This document shows, one piece after another, positions 48,639 to 58,517 of a stretch of DNA of 64,000 bases. Location of the stretch: NCBI RefSeq assembly GCF_000518645.1, contig NZ_KI912466.1, positions 558,988-622,987 of the forward strand. Direction: 5' to 3'. Source of the DNA: Curvibacter gracilis ATCC BAA-807. Its GTDB lineage: Bacteria > Pseudomonadota > Gammaproteobacteria > Burkholderiales > Burkholderiaceae_C. Made by a program: the position numbers and the translations under genes. How positions within the stretch are numbered: position 1 is the stretch's first letter; every line of letters begins with the position of its first letter. The notes beneath the pieces are model-generated. The model was not told the origin of the DNA, did no database searches, and saw only the letters and a list, made by a program, of their open reading frames with translations.

Positions 48639-48669
48639 GAAATTGGAAGAAACTCGCTCGCTCAAACCA

Positions 48670-49698
48670 TCAGAAAGAATGGCGGATACCGACGCCGAAG
48701 CTGTTGCCAGTCGACTTGGCGGTGATCTTGTCGTTCATGTACACCGCGTAGATGTCGGTGCGCTTGGACAGGAAGTAGTCGTAACCGAAGCTGGCGGTCT
48801 TGCGCGAGGCGCCACCGTCGATCTTGGTCTGGGCATAGGCCGCCAGGAACTTGCCGGCCCCCACCGGAGCGGAAGCGCCGATGGAAGTGGTCTTGGCCTT
48901 GGGGGTCAGGTCGTTGTTGGCCTGGCCGTAGGTCAGGAAAGCCTTGGCCACCGAGAAGTCATACGAGCCACCCAGCATCCAGTCGGTCTTGGTGTTGAGC
49001 GGGCTGAAGGTGGTGACGGTGGGGTTGGTCAGCTGGTCACGTTCGTAGAACGCGGTCAGTGCCAGAGGGCCGTTGAAGTACAGGGCGTTGGCGCCGACGT
49101 TCTTCTTGCCCGAGTTGCCACCCGTGTCGGCCAGGTTGCTGAACTGGTAGTGCACATTGCCCGACAGGCCGCCGAACTTGGGCGTGCTGTAGATGATTTC
49201 GTTGGACCAGCCGGTGTCCGACGGCGTGGTGGCCGTCCAGCCCGTGCCGTTGAACAGGCCCACGTTGGCGTGCAGCACCAGGGGCGAGAAGGTGAAGGAG
49301 TCACCGAAGGGGTTGAAGATGACGGTGGGCAGGAAGTTGGGGGCCAGACCGCGGCCGATGGTGACGGCACCGAAATCGCCCGACAGGCCCAGGTTGGCGT
49401 CACGCGAGAAGAAGTTGTCGCCCGTGAAACGGCCCGGGGTGCCCGAGTTGATGCGCATGAACGAGGTCAGCGCAAAGTTGGCCTTGAGGCCGCCGCCCAG
49501 ATCTTCGGTGCCCTTGAAGCCGACCCACGAGGTGGTCATGCCACCGCTGCCCACTTGCTTGGTGGCGCCAGAGTCACCAGCCATGCGAATGGAACCCGCA
49601 AAGCCGTCCATCAGGCCCATGACCTGAACCGAGCTTTGCGCCTGCGCGCCACCGGCCACAGCCGCCAGCGCCAACATCGACAGAAGAGATTTTTTCAA
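48670..49698 (-). CDS. General porin, Burkholderiales type (second copy)
   Basis: 342 residues from a TTG at 49698, chosen because a GGAG site lies seven bases upstream and the signal peptide (KKSLLSMLALAAVAGGAQA-QSS) begins right there; an upstream in-frame GTG at 49728 lacks a ribosome-binding site. The mature barrel opens SSVQVMGLMDGFAGS, has TSWVGFKGTEDLGGGLKANF, and ends GVGIRHSF with a terminal Phe. It is clearly diverged from the porin at 27291 and shorter. TTG start may limit its expression. Confidence 0.9.
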   Translation of the reverse strand: MKKSLLSMLALAAVAGGAQAQSSVQVMGLMDGFAGSIRMAGDSGATKQVGSGGMTTSWVGFKGTEDLGGGLKANFALTSFMRINSGTPGRFTGDNFFSRDANLGLSGDFGAVTIGRGLAPNFLPTVIFNPFGDSFTFSPLVLHANVGLFNGTGWTATTPSDTGWSNEIIYSTPKFGGLSGNVHYQFSNLADTGGNSGKKNVGANALYFNGPLALTAFYERDQLTNPTVTTFSPLNTKTDWMLGGSYDFSVAKAFLTYGQANNDLTPKAKTTSIGASAPVGAGKFLAAYAQTKIDGGASRKTASFGYDYFLSKRTDIYAVYMNDKITAKSTGNSFGVGIRHSF

Positions 49699-50044
49699 GT
49701 TTTTCTCCAGAGGTTTAAAAAACAGCACGCCATGAAAATCAATCAGACCCGGTGACTACCCGGGCATCCCTGTGCCATCGCAGCGGCTCCATGCTCCCCC
49801 GCTCGGTGGCCTGCCTGGGCCACCTGACGATCGCAAACTCAGGGACGGGGTCTGTTGACATTCTGTTGTCAGCACACGAATGAAACAGACCGTTTCAATT
49901 TAGTGACAAGCAATTGGTGGGCCATCCTGAAGGTCAGATAGTGACCATATGAAAACCGTTACACCCACTTGAACGGCTTTCAGCTAGGAAATGTATCCAA
50001 GATCAGGCCGCCGCCCTGCCCCGGGCGACCACCGGCAAGCCGCG
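49699..50044. other. Intergenic region between the second porin and the kinase gene
   Basis: 346 bases without a convincing gene. Near the middle are TGAAAC-AGACC-GTTTCA (49881-49897) and GGTCA-GATAG-TGACC (49932-49946), two inverted repeats, plus a direct repeat TGTTGACA / TGTTGTCA near 49853-49871. They lie 150-250 bases upstream of the porin start, so they may be regulator sites for the porin promoter on the minus strand. Confidence 0.5.
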
Positions 50045-51856
50045 TCACAGCGTGTCCGGGCGCCGCGCGCGTTCCTGCATGCCGCGCCGGTAGTCCACGC
50101 AGGCCTGGGTATCGGTGTTGTTGGGCTTGGCACATTCGCGGTGCATGCACAGCGTGCGCAGCAGGATGCCAACATCAGCACATAAAAGCGCACCATTTTG
50201 GTGATTTCTATCTGCCAAGGGGGCGGCAGAACGGGGGGCAGCCTCTGTCACAGCGCCCGCTTCAGCGGTTTTGGGGCTGGGCTCGTTGCGCTTCAGACGC
50301 GCTGTTGCAGAAGGTGTTGGTGCTGCGGCGGCGTTCCCCGGATGGCTGGCCGGAGCATGCGCGGCAGGCGGTGAGGTCGAACTGGCGGAAGTGGCTGCAC
50401 CGGCTGCACCGGCTGAATGGGCTGAACCGGCCGGGCGCCCCGGAGCAACCGGCACGGCCGGGGCCATGGGGGCCGCTGGCGGCGAGGGCAAGACCTCTTC
50501 CAACCCCTGGCCTCGGGTCGTCTCCACCACAGGGGCCACCGGACCCGCCTCATGCGATCGCCAACCCAACCAGCCGACGCTGCCGGTCAACACCAGGGCC
50601 AGGGCGGCCCCGCCCCATCCCAGCCGCCGTGACCCGGCCACGGGTCGGCGAACGGGGGCCTGGCGCGCCGGGTCGATCGACAGATCCAGCGTCGGCTCAG
50701 GTGCGCCCACATCAGGGGCGGCGGGCACGGAGACGGCCCCATGGGCAGGCACCTCGTTGGCCATGTCCACGGTCACCTCGCCCGGCAGCCCCCGTTCCGG
50801 CAAGCGCTGAGTGACGGCCTCGGGCGCGGTCCGCGCCAACACACCGTCGGCACGGGCTGCTGGAAGCCAGAGGTCCCCGAGCTCCTGGCGCCAGTCGAAG
50901 CGGCTCAGGTTCTCGTCATCGGGGTTCAGTTGCATGCACGCGGCCAGGGCTCGGGTGCTGGCGGGCCGCATTTCGGGCCGGATCTCCAGCGCCTGACTCA
51001 AACCGTCCAGAAAAGGAGCCGAATAGCGCAGGCCGAACTCGGTCGTCAACACGCGAGCCACCTCGTGGAAGGGCTGCATGCGGTCCTTGATGATGCGGAA
51101 GGTGGCCGGGGTGGGCGCCTGGCCACACAGGCAGTCGTACACCACGGCGGCCAGCGAGTACAGGTCGGACCAGGGCCCGGGTTGCATGTCTTCGGTGTCG
51201 GCATACTGCTCGATCGGCGCGTAATGCACCTTGAGGATGGCCGTGTGCTGATGCCCCTGGCCGGCCAGGGCCCGGCGTGCCGCGCCCAGGTCGAGCAGCA
51301 CCGGTGGGCCGATGTCCTGCAAGAAGATGTTGTCGGGCGACACATCCCGGTGCAAGGTCTGGTGGTCGTGCAGGCACTGCAAAGCCCCCAGCAGCCCCCC
51401 GATCACCTTGCGCAGCCAGGCCTCGGGTGGTGGCCCACGCATCTGGGAACGCGCCTGTTGCAAGGTCATGCCCTGGTAGAGCGGCATCACCATGTAGGCG
51501 GTGCCATGGGTCTCCCAGAAACGGAACACCTTGACCAGGGAGGGGTGGTCGAACGAGGCCAGCAGCCGCGCCTCGTTCAAGAAACCCTGCAGCCCGCGCT
51601 GGAAAGCCGGCGCCTCGTGGGGCGAGCGCAGCGCCACCGACAGCCCCTGCCCCCGACCGACCAGGGCACCCGGCAGGTACTCCTTGATCGCCACCGAGCG
51701 CTGGAGAGAACGATCAAATGCCTTGTAGACCAGCCCGAATCCGCCAACGCCGAGCAGGCCCTCGATGTCGAACTCGGCCAGCCGCGTGCCCGCCGGCAGG
51801 GCGTCGGCGTGGCTGGGCCCCTGAGCGGAGCGTTCGGGCGGAACGGGTGAGGACAT
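50045..51856 (-). CDS. Membrane-anchored serine/threonine protein kinase
   Basis: 603 residues. The N-terminal kinase domain (about 20-285) has the Gly loop GVGGFGLVYKAFD, catalytic Lys in VAIKEYLPG, catalytic loop HRDVSPDNIFL (Ser-Pro in place of the usual Lys-Pro) and DLGAARRAL in place of DFG. A long Pro/Ala-rich linker holds one membrane helix (GGAALALVLTGSVGWLGW). The C-terminal tail has four Cys (CADVGILLRTLC-MHREC, then CVDYRRG), probably extracytoplasmic and disulfide-bonded. The sequence GLVYKAFDRSLQRSVAIKEYLP resembles kinases linked to type VI secretion, but no such genes are here. The start at 51856 lacks a good ribosome site; 51907 and a TTG at 51952 are alternatives. Confidence 0.85.
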   Translation of the reverse strand: MSSPVPPERSAQGPSHADALPAGTRLAEFDIEGLLGVGGFGLVYKAFDRSLQRSVAIKEYLPGALVGRGQGLSVALRSPHEAPAFQRGLQGFLNEARLLASFDHPSLVKVFRFWETHGTAYMVMPLYQGMTLQQARSQMRGPPPEAWLRKVIGGLLGALQCLHDHQTLHRDVSPDNIFLQDIGPPVLLDLGAARRALAGQGHQHTAILKVHYAPIEQYADTEDMQPGPWSDLYSLAAVVYDCLCGQAPTPATFRIIKDRMQPFHEVARVLTTEFGLRYSAPFLDGLSQALEIRPEMRPASTRALAACMQLNPDDENLSRFDWRQELGDLWLPAARADGVLARTAPEAVTQRLPERGLPGEVTVDMANEVPAHGAVSVPAAPDVGAPEPTLDLSIDPARQAPVRRPVAGSRRLGWGGAALALVLTGSVGWLGWRSHEAGPVAPVVETTRGQGLEEVLPSPPAAPMAPAVPVAPGRPAGSAHSAGAAGAATSASSTSPPAAHAPASHPGNAAAAPTPSATARLKRNEPSPKTAEAGAVTEAAPRSAAPLADRNHQNGALLCADVGILLRTLCMHRECAKPNNTDTQACVDYRRGMQERARRPDTL

Positions 51857-52097
51857 GGCGGAAATGGGTCTGGGCGGGCGGCACGGCCACGACCATGGGG
51901 AAGGCATCCCCTGCGCGGTCTGCGGCAGGCATGGACATGCTCGCACCGCCAATTGTCCTTAATTTGACCGACGAACGGCCAAAACGGGCAAATTTCGCGC
52001 CGATCGTCGAAATTTTGGCGCGGGATTTCTTCAGATACCCCGCGCGAGGACACCGTCCAAGCCCCGGTCATGAGCCCGGGCCGTTACCATTGGCGCC

Positions 52098-53024
52098 ATG
52101 TTCAGTTACCGTCACGCCTTCCATGCGGGCAACCACGCCGATGTGCTCAAGCACACCGTGCTGGTGTCCGCGCTCCAATACATGACCGAGAAAGACGCGG
52201 CCCTGACCGTGATCGACACCCATGGGGGCGCGGGTCTTTACAGACTGGACGGTGATTACGCCAGCACCAGCGGTGAAGCCGACACCGGCATCCGCTGCCT
52301 CGTCGACGGCCCCTTCTCGGCCCAGAACACGGCCCTGGCCGTCAAGCAAGCCCCGGCCAAGCCCGCTGCCGATGCCGCCGCCAAGCCCCTCACCCCGGCG
52401 CTGCAAAGCTACCTGGACCAGATCCGCTCCTTCAACAGCGGCAACTCGCTCAAGGTGTACCCGGGCTCGCCCTTCATCATCCAGCGCCTGCTGCGCAGCC
52501 ACGACCGCCTGAAGGTGTTCGAACTGCACCCCACCGATGCCCGTTCGCTGGACGGCAACATCGCCCAGTTGGAAGTCGGCCGCCAGGTGGCGGTGCTGCG
52601 TGAAGACGGGTTTGAGGGCGTGAAGAAGTTTCTGCCGCCGCCGGCACGGCGCGCCCTGCTGCTGTGCGACCCCAGCTACGAGATCAAGACCGACTACCTG
52701 CGGGTGCAGGACCTGATCGCCGACTGCCTGAAGCGCTTTGCCACCGGCACCTATGCGGTCTGGTACCCGATCATCCCGCGCCCCGAGGCGCACGACCTGC
52801 CCAAGCGCCTGAAGACCATGGCCAACAAGGCCGGCAAGGCCTGGCTGCACGCCACGCTGACGGTGAAGTCGGGCAAGGCCGGCAGCGGCTTGCCGGCCAG
52901 CGGCATGTTCCTGATCAACCCGCCCTTCACGCTCAAGGCCATTCTCAAGGAAGCCCTGCCTCAGATGGTGGAGCTGATGGGCCAGGACCGGGGCGCGGGC
53001 TTCACGCTGGACAGCGGGGGCTGA
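52098..53024 (+). CDS. rlmJ: 23S rRNA (adenine(2030)-N6)-methyltransferase RlmJ
   Basis: 308 residues. It begins MFSYRHAFHAGNHADVLKH, a RlmJ hallmark, with the AdoMet-binding strand VIDTHGGAGLYRL (about residues 38-50) and the catalytic D-P-x-[YF] motif as DPSYEIKTDY (Ser in place of the second Pro, common in betaproteobacteria). About 25 extra residues rich in Ala/Lys/Pro (QAPAKPAADAAAKPLTPA) are inserted after residue 80 compared with the 280-residue enterobacterial form. It methylates A2030 of 23S rRNA. Divergent from the kinase gene. Confidence 0.94.
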   Translation: MFSYRHAFHAGNHADVLKHTVLVSALQYMTEKDAALTVIDTHGGAGLYRLDGDYASTSGEADTGIRCLVDGPFSAQNTALAVKQAPAKPAADAAAKPLTPALQSYLDQIRSFNSGNSLKVYPGSPFIIQRLLRSHDRLKVFELHPTDARSLDGNIAQLEVGRQVAVLREDGFEGVKKFLPPPARRALLLCDPSYEIKTDYLRVQDLIADCLKRFATGTYAVWYPIIPRPEAHDLPKRLKTMANKAGKAWLHATLTVKSGKAGSGLPASGMFLINPPFTLKAILKEALPQMVELMGQDRGAGFTLDSGG

Positions 53025-53054
53025 AGCCCCACATCACACGTGCCCTGAGCGGCC

Positions 53055-53576
53055 TCAGTTGCCGCAGGGCAGGCCGGTCACCACCGGCAGCGACAGCGCC
53101 ACCTCCTTGATGCCCACGCCCATCAGATCAAGGGCGATGGCCGCCGCACGGCTCACGTCGATGATGCGCCCCATGGTGTGGGGCCCGCGGTCGTTGATGC
53201 GCACCAGCACTTCCTTGCCGTTGTTGAGGTTGCGCACGCAAACCCGGGTGCCGAAGGGCAGGGTGCGGTGCGCGGCGGTCATGGCGTTCATGTTGAAACG
53301 CTCACCGCTGGCGGTGCGACGGCGGTGCAACTCGATGCCGTACCACGATGCGCCACCGCGCTCGAAATACACCTCATCGGGTGCCATCAAGGTGCTCAAA
53401 GGGTCGCCGGGCGGCTCGTCCGGCTCCTCCTCCGATGGGCTGCCTGCAGCCTCCAGCCGAGTGGCCAGCGGCAGCTCCACCCCGGCAAAACCAGGCTGGG
53501 CCGCCCAGGCCGACAACGGGTGAGCGACCAGCACCACCACCAACATCAGCCCGCGCAGCCAGCCCGGCGCCCCCAT
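53055..53576 (-). CDS. rlpA: RlpA-like septal ring lytic transglycosylase, short form
   Basis: 173 residues. A signal peptide (LMLVVVLVAHPLSAWA-AQP) without lipobox, an acidic linker, then the double-psi beta-barrel with GGASWYGIELHRRRTASGE, MTAAHRTLPFGTRVCVRNL and VLVRINDRGPHTMGRIID. These hold the conserved His and Asp used for cleavage of denuded glycan strands. It lacks the C-terminal SPOR domain and the lipid anchor of E. coli or Pseudomonas RlpA, so septal targeting may differ. Last gene of the ahcY-tlyA-metF operon, four bases after metF. Confidence 0.85.
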   Translation of the reverse strand: MGAPGWLRGLMLVVVLVAHPLSAWAAQPGFAGVELPLATRLEAAGSPSEEEPDEPPGDPLSTLMAPDEVYFERGGASWYGIELHRRRTASGERFNMNAMTAAHRTLPFGTRVCVRNLNNGKEVLVRINDRGPHTMGRIIDVSRAAAIALDLMGVGIKEVALSLPVVTGLPCGN

Positions 53577-53580
53577 GGGT

Positions 53581-54468
53581 TCAGCGCGCTGCAGGCGCCG
53601 CATCGGCCACCAGGCCCAACCGATCCAGCAAGGCCAGGGTGCTGACACTCTGGTTCATGGTGTAGAAGTGCAGCGCCGGTGCACCGCCCTGGCGCAGTTG
53701 CTCGCACAGCCGGGTCACGACATCCAGGCCAAAAGCCTTGATCGACTCCACATCGTCGCCAAACCCCTGCAGACGCAGGCGGATCCAGCGCGGAATCTCG
53801 GCGCCGCAGGCGTCCGAGAAGCGCATCAGCTGGGTTGAACTGGTGATGGGCATGATGCCCGGCACCACCGGCACCTGCAGACCCAGCTTGCGGCTTTCGT
53901 CGACAAAGCGGAAGTAGGCATCGGCGTTGTAGAAGTACTGGGTGATGGCCGCATCCGCGCCGGCACGCACCTTGGCCGCATAGGCCTGCAGGTCGGCCTC
54001 GGGCGAACGGGCCTGGGGGTGCACCTCCGGGTAGGCCGCCACTTCGATGTGGAAGTCGTGCCCCGTCTCGGCCCGGATGAAGGCCACCAGATCGCTGGCA
54101 TATTGGAATTCGCCGCCCGCGCCATAGCCGCTGGGCAGGTCACCGCGCAGCGCCACCAGGCGCTTCACGCCCATGGCCTTCAGGGTGGCCAGTTGCTCGC
54201 GCACCGAGGCCCGTGTGGCGCCGATGCACGAGAAATGCGAGGCTGCGCTGCAGCCCTCCGACAGAATCTCACGCACGGTGGCAAAAGTGCCCTCTTGCGT
54301 GGAACCACCAGCCCCGTAGGTGACCGAGCAGAACTCGGGCCGGCGGCTGTAGAGCGCCTGACGCACGGTGCGCAGCTTGGCCGCCCCCTCGGGCGTCTTG
54401 GGGGGGAAGAACTCGAAACTGACCGGCAGCTGGGCCAAGCCTGCTGCACTGGATGTGGACGCGCTCAT
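53581..54468 (-). CDS. metF: Methylenetetrahydrofolate reductase
   Basis: 295 residues, the size of the bacterial catalytic-only form. FAD- and folate-binding stretches are VSFEFFPPKTPEG, FCSVTYGAGGSTQEGT and VALRGDLPSGYG (about residues 15-110), and AAYPEVHPQA is the family's mid motif. It reduces methylene-THF to methyl-THF for methionine synthesis. The start has a strong AAGGAGGG site and overlaps the tlyA stop by four bases. Co-transcription with ahcY ties two steps of the methyl cycle together. Confidence 0.96.
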   Translation of the reverse strand: MSASTSSAAGLAQLPVSFEFFPPKTPEGAAKLRTVRQALYSRRPEFCSVTYGAGGSTQEGTFATVREILSEGCSAASHFSCIGATRASVREQLATLKAMGVKRLVALRGDLPSGYGAGGEFQYASDLVAFIRAETGHDFHIEVAAYPEVHPQARSPEADLQAYAAKVRAGADAAITQYFYNADAYFRFVDESRKLGLQVPVVPGIMPITSSTQLMRFSDACGAEIPRWIRLRLQGFGDDVESIKAFGLDVVTRLCEQLRQGGAPALHFYTMNQSVSTLALLDRLGLVADAAPAAR

Positions 54469-55253
54469 GCCGCCCTCCTTGAGTGAATGAAGAATTCGCG
54501 GTTGCCATCGCCGCCGCTGATCGGGCTGTCCAACCAGGCCAGCACCTGCAGCCCCAGTTCCTGACAAGCATCGCGCAGTCGCTTTTCGACCACGGCGAAC
54601 AGTTCCGGGTCACGCACGATGCCGCCTTTGCCCACCTGACCGGGTTGCAGTTCAAACTGCGGCTTGACCAGCATGAGCAGTTCGCCGCCCACGCCCAGCA
54701 TGGGCATCAGCGCCGGCAGCACCAGGGTCAGCGAGATGAAGGACAGGTCGCCCGTGATGAAGTCGAACTGGCCATCAAACGGGCCGCGCGGGCTTTCCAG
54801 CCCTTCGCAGTGCTCCATCAGCTCCAGCGTGGTCAGGTGGCGGGCATTGACCTGCTCGATGCAGGTGACGCGCTCATCAAAGCGCAGGCGCTCGTACAAC
54901 TGCCCCTGCCCCACGTCGACGCCCACCACATGGGCGGCGCCGGCCTGCAGCAGGCAGTCGGTGAAGCCGCCGGTGGATTGGCCCACGTCCAGGCAGAGCT
55001 TGCCGGCCACCGACAGGCCGGTGGCTTGCAGGGCGCCTTCCAGCTTGAGACCGCCGCGCGACACATAACGCGCCTCGGCGGTGTCGACCAGCTCGATCAG
55101 GGCGCTGTCGGGCAGCTCCTGGCCGTTCTTCAGCACCGCCACCCAGGGCGAGGCCTCGCTGGGGCGCCATTGGACGCCCGCCGCGATGAGGCGCGAGGCC
55201 TGCGACCGGGAAACGGCCAGGCCGCGCTCCACCAACAACTGATCAGCTCGCAT
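54465..55253 (-). CDS. tlyA: TlyA-family rRNA 2'-O-methyltransferase
   Basis: 262 residues. N-terminal S4 RNA-binding domain (RADQLLVERGLAVSRSQASR, about residues 2-21), then an FtsJ-like methyltransferase domain with CLDVGQSTGGFTDCLLQAGA, VVGVDVGQGQL and DLSFISLTLVLP. TlyA proteins methylate 16S and 23S rRNA ribose and were earlier called hemolysins. The start at 55253 matches the S4 domain; earlier in-frame codons add unrelated residues. Middle gene of the methyl-cycle operon. Confidence 0.92.
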   Translation of the reverse strand: MRADQLLVERGLAVSRSQASRLIAAGVQWRPSEASPWVAVLKNGQELPDSALIELVDTAEARYVSRGGLKLEGALQATGLSVAGKLCLDVGQSTGGFTDCLLQAGAAHVVGVDVGQGQLYERLRFDERVTCIEQVNARHLTTLELMEHCEGLESPRGPFDGQFDFITGDLSFISLTLVLPALMPMLGVGGELLMLVKPQFELQPGQVGKGGIVRDPELFAVVEKRLRDACQELGLQVLAWLDSPISGGDGNREFFIHSRRAA

Positions 55254-55369
55254 GAAATCCTTAAAAATGAAACACCGTGGGCCAGGGCGCCCGCCCTGCC
55301 CGCCCGAAAAACCGGGCAGGCCCCATCGCAAGAATGCCACGGCCCCGCGCTGGGGCTGGCAGCATCCTC

Positions 55370-55405
55370 CGATCACAGATCGATCACGGACCGATCAGAG
55401 ACCGA

Positions 55406-55413
<8 letters not shown>
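55370..55413. repeat. Four tandem 11-bp repeats at the 3' end of ahcY
   Basis: CGATCACAGAT, CGATCACGGAC, CGATCAGAGAC and CGATCAATAGC follow each other at 55370, 55381, 55392 and 55403. The last copy spans the ahcY stop codon on the minus strand (55408-55406). Eleven is not a multiple of three, so expansion past the stop changes frame but not the protein end. It may be a slippage product. Confidence 0.85.
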
Positions 55414-56839
<1,426 letters not shown>

Positions 56840-56882
56840 GGTTTGCTCCAAAACATGTTTGAAAAAACCACTTGCCGGGGCG

Positions 56883-56913
56883 AAAAAAACTCATCGCACG
56901 GGAAGTGGATGAG
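56883..56913 (-). terminator. Intrinsic terminator in the ahcY leader (riboswitch expression platform)
   Basis: On the minus strand CTCATC (56913-56908) pairs with GATGAG (56895-56890), extended by CAC/GTG (56907-56905 with 56899-56897) and one bulged base, loop TTCCC, followed by seven T residues (56889-56883). The first arm shares CTC with the GACGCTC segment the SAH aptamer needs (56917-56911), so the aptamer and terminator cannot form together. Binding of SAH should therefore permit read-through into ahcY. Confidence 0.8.
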
Positions 56914-56978
56914 CGTCGTTGCGTAGATGGTCCGAGCCTCACGCCCCGCTGTGCTGGGGGCGCTGCAACGCTCCTCGG
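56911..56978 (-). promoter_or_regulatory. S-adenosylhomocysteine (SAH) riboswitch aptamer
   Basis: On the minus strand the leader reads CCGAGGAGCGTTGC (from 56978), then a GC-rich variable hairpin, then GAGGCTCGG (ending near 56932), then GCAACGACGCTC (56922-56911). This is the SAH riboswitch layout: the CCGAG/CTCGG stem, the GAGCGTTGC core and the downstream GCAACG-CGCTC strand pairing back to it. It lies between the promoter and ahcY, the usual position, and its known role is to switch ahcY on when SAH accumulates. Confidence 0.93.
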
Positions 56979-56986
56979 ATGGCGGC

Positions 56987-57014
56987 ATTTTAGTTGCAAA
57001 ACGCCGTTTGTCAC
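56987..57014 (-). promoter_or_regulatory. ahcY promoter
   Basis: On the minus strand GTGACA (57014-57009) and TAAAAT (56992-56987) are separated by 16 bases. The expected start near 56980 lies two bases before the first riboswitch stem, so the aptamer is the very 5' end of the message. Confidence 0.75.
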
Positions 57015-57070
57015 CCCAATGTCCCCAGATCGGCCTCAGGCAGAGGCCCATCCGCAGCCCCCACTGCGCC

Positions 57071-58027
57071 TTAGCCGGGCTGCAAAGCCGGCATGGCCTC
57101 CCGCGGGATGATGGCCCCGGGCCAAGCAATCACGGCCCCCGAAACCCGGTGCGCCAGGGCGGCGGCCTCCGGGATCGAGCCCCCCCTCAGGCGACCGGCC
57201 AGGTAGCCGGCCGCGAAGGAGTCGCCCGCAGCACTGGTGTCGACCACCCGCGCCACCGGCTGGGTCGGCACATGCCATTGGCCGGCTTCGGTGGCCACCA
57301 CACAGGGGCGGGCCCCTTGCTTGACCACCACTTCGCGGCATCCCAGGCCCAGACTGCGCTGCACTGCCTGCTGGGCAGGGTGCGGCCCGTACAGCAGGGT
57401 TTCATCGTCCAGCGTCAGCAGGGCGACATCGGCCAGGGCCAGCACGCGCTCGTGAGCCTCACGGGCCTGATCCGCACGCCACAGTGCGGGCCTGAAGTTG
57501 TTGTCAAACCAGATCAACCCGCCGGCGCGCCGGAAGGCGGCCAGGGCCTCGAACAAGGCCTCGCGCCGCGCTGGTGGAAACAGGGCCAGCGTGATGCCCG
57601 ACAGGTAGAGCACATCGATCTGGGACGGGTTCAGCAAGGTGGCGAAATCAAGCTCGCCGCCAAAGTAGTGGCGGGCGGCGCTGTCGTTGCGCCAATAGAA
57701 GAACCGCCGCTCACCCCGGTCATCGGTCTCGATCAGGTACAGACCGGGCGCACGCCCGGGCAGGCGGGCCACCCGCTCGGTGAACAAGCCCTCGTCCTGC
57801 CACTGGCTCAGCAAGCCGTCGCTCAGCGGATCATCGCCCAGCGCGGTGGCGTAGTGCACCTCGGCGGGCCAACCCTGCAACAGCCGCGCCAGGTAGATCG
57901 CCGTGTTCAGGGTATCGCCCCCGTAACGGCGCTTCAGGGGCTGCCCGCCGATTTCGATCATGCACTCGCCCAGCGACACGATGTGCACGGGCCCGGCGCT
58001 GGCAGCGGCCGGAAAATGGGAACTCAT
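57071..58027 (-). CDS. kdgK: PfkB-family sugar kinase, KdgK-like (2-keto-3-deoxygluconate kinase)
   Basis: 318 residues. The N-terminal VSLGECMIEIGG and GGDTLNTAIYLARLL (about residues 17-45) match 2-keto-3-deoxygluconate kinases, and the C-terminal PfkB signature is DTSAAGDSFAAGYLAGRL with the catalytic Asp in AAGD. It would phosphorylate 2-keto-3-deoxygluconate to KDPG for the Entner-Doudoroff route. It ends a five-gene operon whose other members point to D-amino acids; a link to sugar-acid use is therefore puzzling. The start at 58027 is chosen for family fit. Confidence 0.85.
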   Translation of the reverse strand: MSSHFPAAASAGPVHIVSLGECMIEIGGQPLKRRYGGDTLNTAIYLARLLQGWPAEVHYATALGDDPLSDGLLSQWQDEGLFTERVARLPGRAPGLYLIETDDRGERRFFYWRNDSAARHYFGGELDFATLLNPSQIDVLYLSGITLALFPPARREALFEALAAFRRAGGLIWFDNNFRPALWRADQAREAHERVLALADVALLTLDDETLLYGPHPAQQAVQRSLGLGCREVVVKQGARPCVVATEAGQWHVPTQPVARVVDTSAAGDSFAAGYLAGRLRGGSIPEAAALAHRVSGAVIAWPGAIIPREAMPALQPG

Positions 58028-58043
58028 CGCGCCAGACCCCTGC

Positions 58044-58436
58044 TCAGGCGGCCTCGGGCCGCCGGTAGGCCACGCAATCCACCTCGACGCGGCAGTCGAT
58101 GACCATGGGGGACACCACACAGGCGCGGGCCGGCGGGTGCTCGCCGAAATAGCTCATGAACACCCGGTTGAACGAAGCGAAGTCACGCGGGTCGTCCAGC
58201 CAGACGCCGCAACGCACCACATGCTCGGGGCCATAGCCGGCCTCGGCCAGCACGGCCAGCACGTTGCGGATGGCCTGGTGAGACTGGGCCACGATGCCGC
58301 CGTCGATCACCTCGCCATCGCGCATCGGGGTCTGGCCCGACACGAACAACCACCCGTCAGCTTGGGCGGCACGGGCAAACGGCATCTTCTGGCCGCCTGT
58401 GCCATCGGCGACGCCATAACGCTGGATATCGGACAT
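58044..58436 (-). CDS. RidA-family enamine/imine deaminase
   Basis: 130 residues. YjgF/RidA fold with FVSGQTPMRDGEV, the Arg-containing VVRCGVWLDDPRDFASFN and a C-terminal DCRVEVDCVAYRR. RidA proteins hydrolyse reactive enamine/imine intermediates released by PLP enzymes. It is encoded in the same operon as a D-serine-dehydratase-like PLP enzyme, which is exactly the type of enzyme that makes such intermediates. Confidence 0.9.
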   Translation of the reverse strand: MSDIQRYGVADGTGGQKMPFARAAQADGWLFVSGQTPMRDGEVIDGGIVAQSHQAIRNVLAVLAEAGYGPEHVVRCGVWLDDPRDFASFNRVFMSYFGEHPPARACVVSPMVIDCRVEVDCVAYRRPEAA

Positions 58437-58517
58437 GAGAAAACTCCTTCTTTCTTGAAATCAATGACACGCAGTGAAGCGCTGTGAAACCTGGGTGGGC
58501 GGGCCCCGGGCGGCTGG

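Noticed and set aside
55254..55369. Intrinsic terminator after ahcY (CCTGCCCGG / CGGGCGGG)
   Set aside because: A GC-rich hairpin is possible but no T-run follows on the minus strand, and the downstream genes tlyA and metF look cotranscribed.
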